Positions 60,487-64,000 of a stretch of 64,000 nucleotides of DNA are shown here, one piece after another. Source of the stretch: Pseudanabaena minima (GTDB lineage: Bacteria; Cyanobacteriota; Cyanobacteriia; Pseudanabaenales; Pseudanabaenaceae); contig NZ_CP159508.1 of the NCBI RefSeq assembly GCF_051131155.1, forward strand, positions 2,852,001 to 2,916,000, written 5' to 3'. The translations under genes were made by a program, and so were the position numbers. The notes beneath the pieces are model-generated. The model worked only from the letters and a program-made list of their open reading frames with translations. It was not told where the DNA came from and did no database searches. Numbering within the stretch: position 1 is the stretch's first letter; the number at the start of each line of letters is the position of its first letter.

Positions 60487-63400
60487 TTAGCGTAGAGAGA
60501 AAACTAGATTCATAATTGTTTGGATATTAACGGGTTTACTGATGTAGTCATCCATACCAGCTTCAAAACAAGCTTGGCGATCTTCAGGCATGGCATCGGC
60601 AGTCATGGCAATAATCCGCACATTACTTCTTAACTCTGTGCGAATTATCTTTGTCGCAGTTAAACCATCCATGATCGGCATTTGAACATCCATTAAGACT
60701 AGGTCATAATCATGAGTTTTCACTGCTTGCACTGCTTCTAATCCATTGTTAGCGATCGCATCAAGATGATAACCAAGTCTTGCAAACATCAACTTAGCAA
60801 TCCTTTGATTAACTTGATTGTCTTCTACTAACAGAATTCGTAAGGGATATTTTTCTGCCATTTTGTCGTCAATCTCAAACACTTTTGATAAGACATCTTG
60901 AGGTTGTGTACTTGTCTTGTGAATTGATAGAATGACAGTAAAGTAGAAAGTTGATCCTTGATGTGAATTCAGAGGTTGTGACTTCCAAACTAGGGGTGGG
61001 CTACCACCAACTTGACCGCGACTCTCAACCCAAATTGTACCGCCCATCAGTTCTGTTAGGCGTTTGCTGATTGCTAAGCCCAATCCAGTACCACCATAGT
61101 TCCGACTAATCGAAGCATCGGCTTGGGTGAAGGCTTGAAATAGTCTGTCAAGGCGATCGCTCTGAATACCAATACCTGTATCTGCGATCGCAAAACTTAG
61201 CTCATAGTCTTCCCTATCTCTTGCCATCTCTTGCCATCTCTCAGAGGAAGTAGGAGTTAAGGATTTTCCTCTAACTGAGATCACAACCTGACCATTTTGA
61301 GTAAATTTAACAGCATTTCCAACTAAATTGAGAAGAATTTGACGTAGACGAGCGCGATCGCCGATTACATATTGGGGGATATCAGAGGCGATCGCATATT
61401 GGAGATCGACTTTTCTGGTGATCGCTTGATTTTCTAATAACTTGCAAACTCCTCTGATCACTTCTTCTAGAACAAAATCTTTAGATTCTATTTCTAACAT
61501 TCCTGATTCAATCTTTGAGAAGTCTAGAATGTCATTGATAATTGTCAAGAGAGCTTCACCACTATCTTTGATTATTTTGACAAATTCCTGTTGATCGGTT
61601 GTCAGATCAGTCATTTCCAAAATCTGAGTCATACCAATCACTCCATTCATAGGTGTACGAATTTCATGACTCATACTTGCCAAAAATGCACTCTTCGCTC
61701 TCGTAGCTTCTTCTGCGGCTACCTTTGCCTCGGCTAAAGCGATTTGGGTTTGTTTGCGAGTGGTAATGTCTACTACACGCACTAAGTTAAAACGTTGGCT
61801 TCCAAAAGTGATTTGCTTAGCAGAAAGATCTCCCCAAAATTCGCGTCCTTTGCGCGTGATATATTCAACTTCTAAGCTCCAGAATCCTTTTTGATTTACT
61901 TCTTGGGCAATTTGGGAGAGTTCCTGTGAAGTAAATTGCCGCTTTTGGAGAATATGACCTTCAATATTAATCAGATCATTTTTGCTATCTACTTCAAATA
62001 GTTTCATAGCTTGCTGATTGCAATCAATGGTAAGCAGAGTCTCACTATCAACTAAGAACAGTGCATCACTAGATTCATCAAAAATTAATTCTCGTAAATC
62101 TCGGCTTTGGATTAGTTCTTGTTCTAGGCGCTTGCGATCGCTAACATTATGAGCAAGGGACAGAATCGAAATCAAATTCCCAGACTCATCAACTAGTGCG
62201 GAGTTATACCATTCACAGTAGATGACAGAGCCATCTTTATGATAGTTGCGGTTCTGGCAAGTTACACTAACCCCATCCATTAATTGCATCGCAGCCTGAT
62301 TTACTTGTTCACGGTCATCTTCAAAAACAAACTGCCACTCATGGAGGGTTTTACCCAAGACTGCTGCCGCACTCCAGCCAAATATTTCCTCAGCTTGTTT
62401 TGACCAATAGGCAACCCGAAATTCTTGATCCCATCGGATAGTTGCTAGAGGTGAATTTTCAATGTGATATTTTAATTCTTTGAACGTTCTCTTCAAAGCA
62501 AATTCGGCTTGTTTGCGATCGCTGACATCTAGAAGTAACCCATCCCAGACCAAGCCATTAGGTGTATGTTGGGGACGAGATTTACCTTGAATCCATTTCA
62601 GTTTTCCTGATGGGGTAGTTAGCATCCATTCATGCTGCCAATTAGAAACCGTTTGCACAGCAACAGCAACAGATTCCCGAAATACTCGTAAATCATCAGG
62701 ATGAATCAAGCTCCATAATGAATTTGCATCTTCAAGAATTTGTTCAGGTTCTAGCTCTAACAATTCTACTGATCCAGAACTAACATAGGTAAAGGTTCCC
62801 ATCTCTTTCTCAAAAGGCGAGTATCGATAAACCATGCCTGGCATATTTTTTACCAGAGTCTGAAATCGATTCTCACTATCTTGGAGTGTTTTTTTTGCTT
62901 GTTTGCGATCGCTAATGTCAGTATGAATCAGAATCACCCCATGATGCTCTGAAGCGATCGGTACAGCACTAACACTAAACCAACGTAAAACACTATCAGC
63001 ACATACAATTCCTGTTTCTGTATCGTAAACAGGAACTTGATTTTTTAAAGCTTTAATACAGGCATATTCTTCGACAGGCATAACTGAGCCATCAGGACGG
63101 ATCACATTAGGATTTAGTTCACGCTTTTCAAACTCTTTTTGCAGCAATGGCTGAGGTGTCCCAAACCAAGTTTCAGCAACATTATTACTCTCAAGGATGT
63201 AACCATTTTTATCAGTAATGGAAATGCCGATTGGGGCTGTTTGGAAGAGAACCTTGTACTTTTCCTCTGATTCTTTAAGGGCAATTCCCACGCGATCAAA
63301 GGATTGTTGCACCTGTTTTGTCGTTTGGTTAAAGGACTTAGCCAATGTACGAATCTCAGCGATCGCATGATTTTCTGGCAAAGGATCTTGCAACTCTCCA

Positions 63401-64000
63401 TTGGAGATCGCCTTGGTAGCCTGCGCCAATCGCAAAATCGGCTTAGTAATCCAACGGGTTGTGATGACGCTCAGCCCTGTAGCGATGATTAACGTTACTG
63501 CACATAACAGGACTACCCAAACTCTATTGGCATGGATCTCTGTCATTAAGTCCGACTCAGGTATAACCACCACAATTAACCAATCCAGACCATTGCGATC
63601 GCGGATGGGTACTGCTTGGGCAAGTTGACGATTACCATTGATCTGAAATTCAAATTGCTCTAATTGATGAATATTCGCTAAACTACCAAAGCGATCATTT
63701 AAATATGTCACCGAACTATGAATCTGAGAATTTTCGCTATTACTGGCTTTCAGTAATTTCTGTTCGGTTCCATTTGGCAAAATCTGATATGGTTTATGAG
63801 ACATAGATGAGGTAGCCACCAATATTCCATCACGCTCCATAATAAAAACCGATCCAGACTTGATATCAATGCTTCGCAGAAAACGACTTATTTCTTCAAG
63901 GGTACGAATTCCATAGGTGACACCTAAGAACTTGCCATTATTGAGATCATAGATTGGCTCCGCAAGGGCAACTAATAGTTCTCCTGTGTAAATATGTGGA
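60487..64000 (-). CDS. dCache-HAMP-PAS4 hybrid histidine kinase (array member 3), 5' end beyond window
   Basis: The frame is open from the stop at 60487 to the right edge. An internal ATG at 63840 is not the start, because 63841-64000 reads on as YTGELLVALAEPIYDLNNGK, the typical second half of a dCache domain. In order: partial dCache, TM2, HAMP, four PAS domains, HisKA (His codon at 61666-61668, ASMSHEIRTP), HATPase and receiver (LMDVQMPIMDG). The HATPase loop before YELSFAIADTG holds a short tandem duplication (CTTGCCATCT twice, 61230-61250). The gap to array member 2 is 63 bp. Confidence 0.94.
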   Translation of the reverse strand, partial: PHIYTGELLVALAEPIYDLNNGKFLGVTYGIRTLEEISRFLRSIDIKSGSVFIMERDGILVATSSMSHKPYQILPNGTEQKLLKASNSENSQIHSSVTYLNDRFGSLANIHQLEQFEFQINGNRQLAQAVPIRDRNGLDWLIVVVIPESDLMTEIHANRVWVVLLCAVTLIIATGLSVITTRWITKPILRLAQATKAISNGELQDPLPENHAIAEIRTLAKSFNQTTKQVQQSFDRVGIALKESEEKYKVLFQTAPIGISITDKNGYILESNNVAETWFGTPQPLLQKEFEKRELNPNVIRPDGSVMPVEEYACIKALKNQVPVYDTETGIVCADSVLRWFSVSAVPIASEHHGVILIHTDISDRKQAKKTLQDSENRFQTLVKNMPGMVYRYSPFEKEMGTFTYVSSGSVELLELEPEQILEDANSLWSLIHPDDLRVFRESVAVAVQTVSNWQHEWMLTTPSGKLKWIQGKSRPQHTPNGLVWDGLLLDVSDRKQAEFALKRTFKELKYHIENSPLATIRWDQEFRVAYWSKQAEEIFGWSAAAVLGKTLHEWQFVFEDDREQVNQAAMQLMDGVSVTCQNRNYHKDGSVIYCEWYNSALVDESGNLISILSLAHNVSDRKRLEQELIQSRDLRELIFDESSDALFLVDSETLLTIDCNQQAMKLFEVDSKNDLINIEGHILQKRQFTSQELSQIAQEVNQKGFWSLEVEYITRKGREFWGDLSAKQITFGSQRFNLVRVVDITTRKQTQIALAEAKVAAEEATRAKSAFLASMSHEIRTPMNGVIGMTQILEMTDLTTDQQEFVKIIKDSGEALLTIINDILDFSKIESGMLEIESKDFVLEEVIRGVCKLLENQAITRKVDLQYAIASDIPQYVIGDRARLRQILLNLVGNAVKFTQNGQVVISVRGKSLTPTSSERWQEMARDREDYELSFAIADTGIGIQSDRLDRLFQAFTQADASISRNYGGTGLGLAISKRLTELMGGTIWVESRGQVGGSPPLVWKSQPLNSHQGSTFYFTVILSIHKTSTQPQDVLSKVFEIDDKMAEKYPLRILLVEDNQVNQRIAKLMFARLGYHLDAIANNGLEAVQAVKTHDYDLVLMDVQMPIMDGLTATKIIRTELRSNVRIIAMTADAMPEDRQACFEAGMDDYISKPVNIQTIMNLVFSLR

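Noticed and set aside
60487..63840. Array member 3 as a complete 1117-residue protein.
   Set aside because: The frame continues as dCache sequence to the window edge, so the ATG at 63840 is internal.
1..64000. tRNA or rRNA genes.
   Set aside because: No T-loop plus acceptor pairing or rRNA block was recognised by eye; a tRNA covariance search would be decisive.

Overview
The window is cyanobacterial chromosome. It encodes phycobiliprotein lyases (CpcS and CpcT families), the photosystem I assembly factor Ycf4, an SLH/OprB-type porin and several very large multi-PAS/GAF hybrid kinases. The HIP1-type octamer GCGATCGC recurs throughout genes and spacers. A small filamentous Pseudanabaena-like cyanobacterium is my best guess, from gene style only.

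Layout. (1) 1-3180, minus strand: three genes of a Wadjet plasmid-defence operon, jetA-jetB-jetC, with jetC cut by the left edge and jetD expected outside. (2) 3372-8261: a 1629-residue REC-GAF-PAS-PAS-GAF-PAS-PAS-GAF-kinase-REC protein. Its first GAF has the Cys-His pair of bilin-binding cyanobacteriochrome domains. (3) 8345-24999: housekeeping and small genes: Hsp70-like protein, secreted Tyr/Asn-rich protein, lipoprotein cyclophilin, ycf4, a RibD-type reductase, moaB, deoC, gnd, anmK, and rpsB with a structured leader. (4) 25140-33969, minus strand: cupin, SDR, AEC transporter, 2-hydroxyacid dehydrogenase, HAD phosphatase, sugar-type binding lipoprotein and a dCache hybrid kinase, possibly one sensing and metabolic neighbourhood. 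(5) 34094-46149: porin, pentapeptide protein, cpcS-type lyase, glutaminase, acpP-fabF, Rieske protein, an amino-acid-type binding protein, a stand-alone HTH protein, purD and a cpcT-type lyase. (6) 46606-50436, plus strand: a four-gene cassette of membrane desaturase, haem-oxygenase-like diiron protein, DUF3419/BtaA-like aminocarboxypropyl transferase and GNAT acetyltransferase. This is the best candidate for an undescribed pathway. A 164-bp MITE with a perfect 9-bp target duplication sits between its first two genes. Removing it leaves a tight operon. (7) 50515-64000, minus strand: a tandem array of paralogous dCache-HAMP-PAS-kinase-REC proteins. Two are complete, one runs off the right edge, and one is a decayed remnant split by a 1727-bp insertion sequence.

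More than thirty short palindromes lie between genes, often touching stop codons. Their arms are mostly unrelated in sequence, but most share a GC-NNN-GC tip (GCGAAGC, GCTTCGC, GCAAAGC, GCTAAGC and others). Some look like bidirectional terminators. Others belong to longer repeat families with conserved flanks. No tRNA, rRNA or CRISPR array was recognised by eye.
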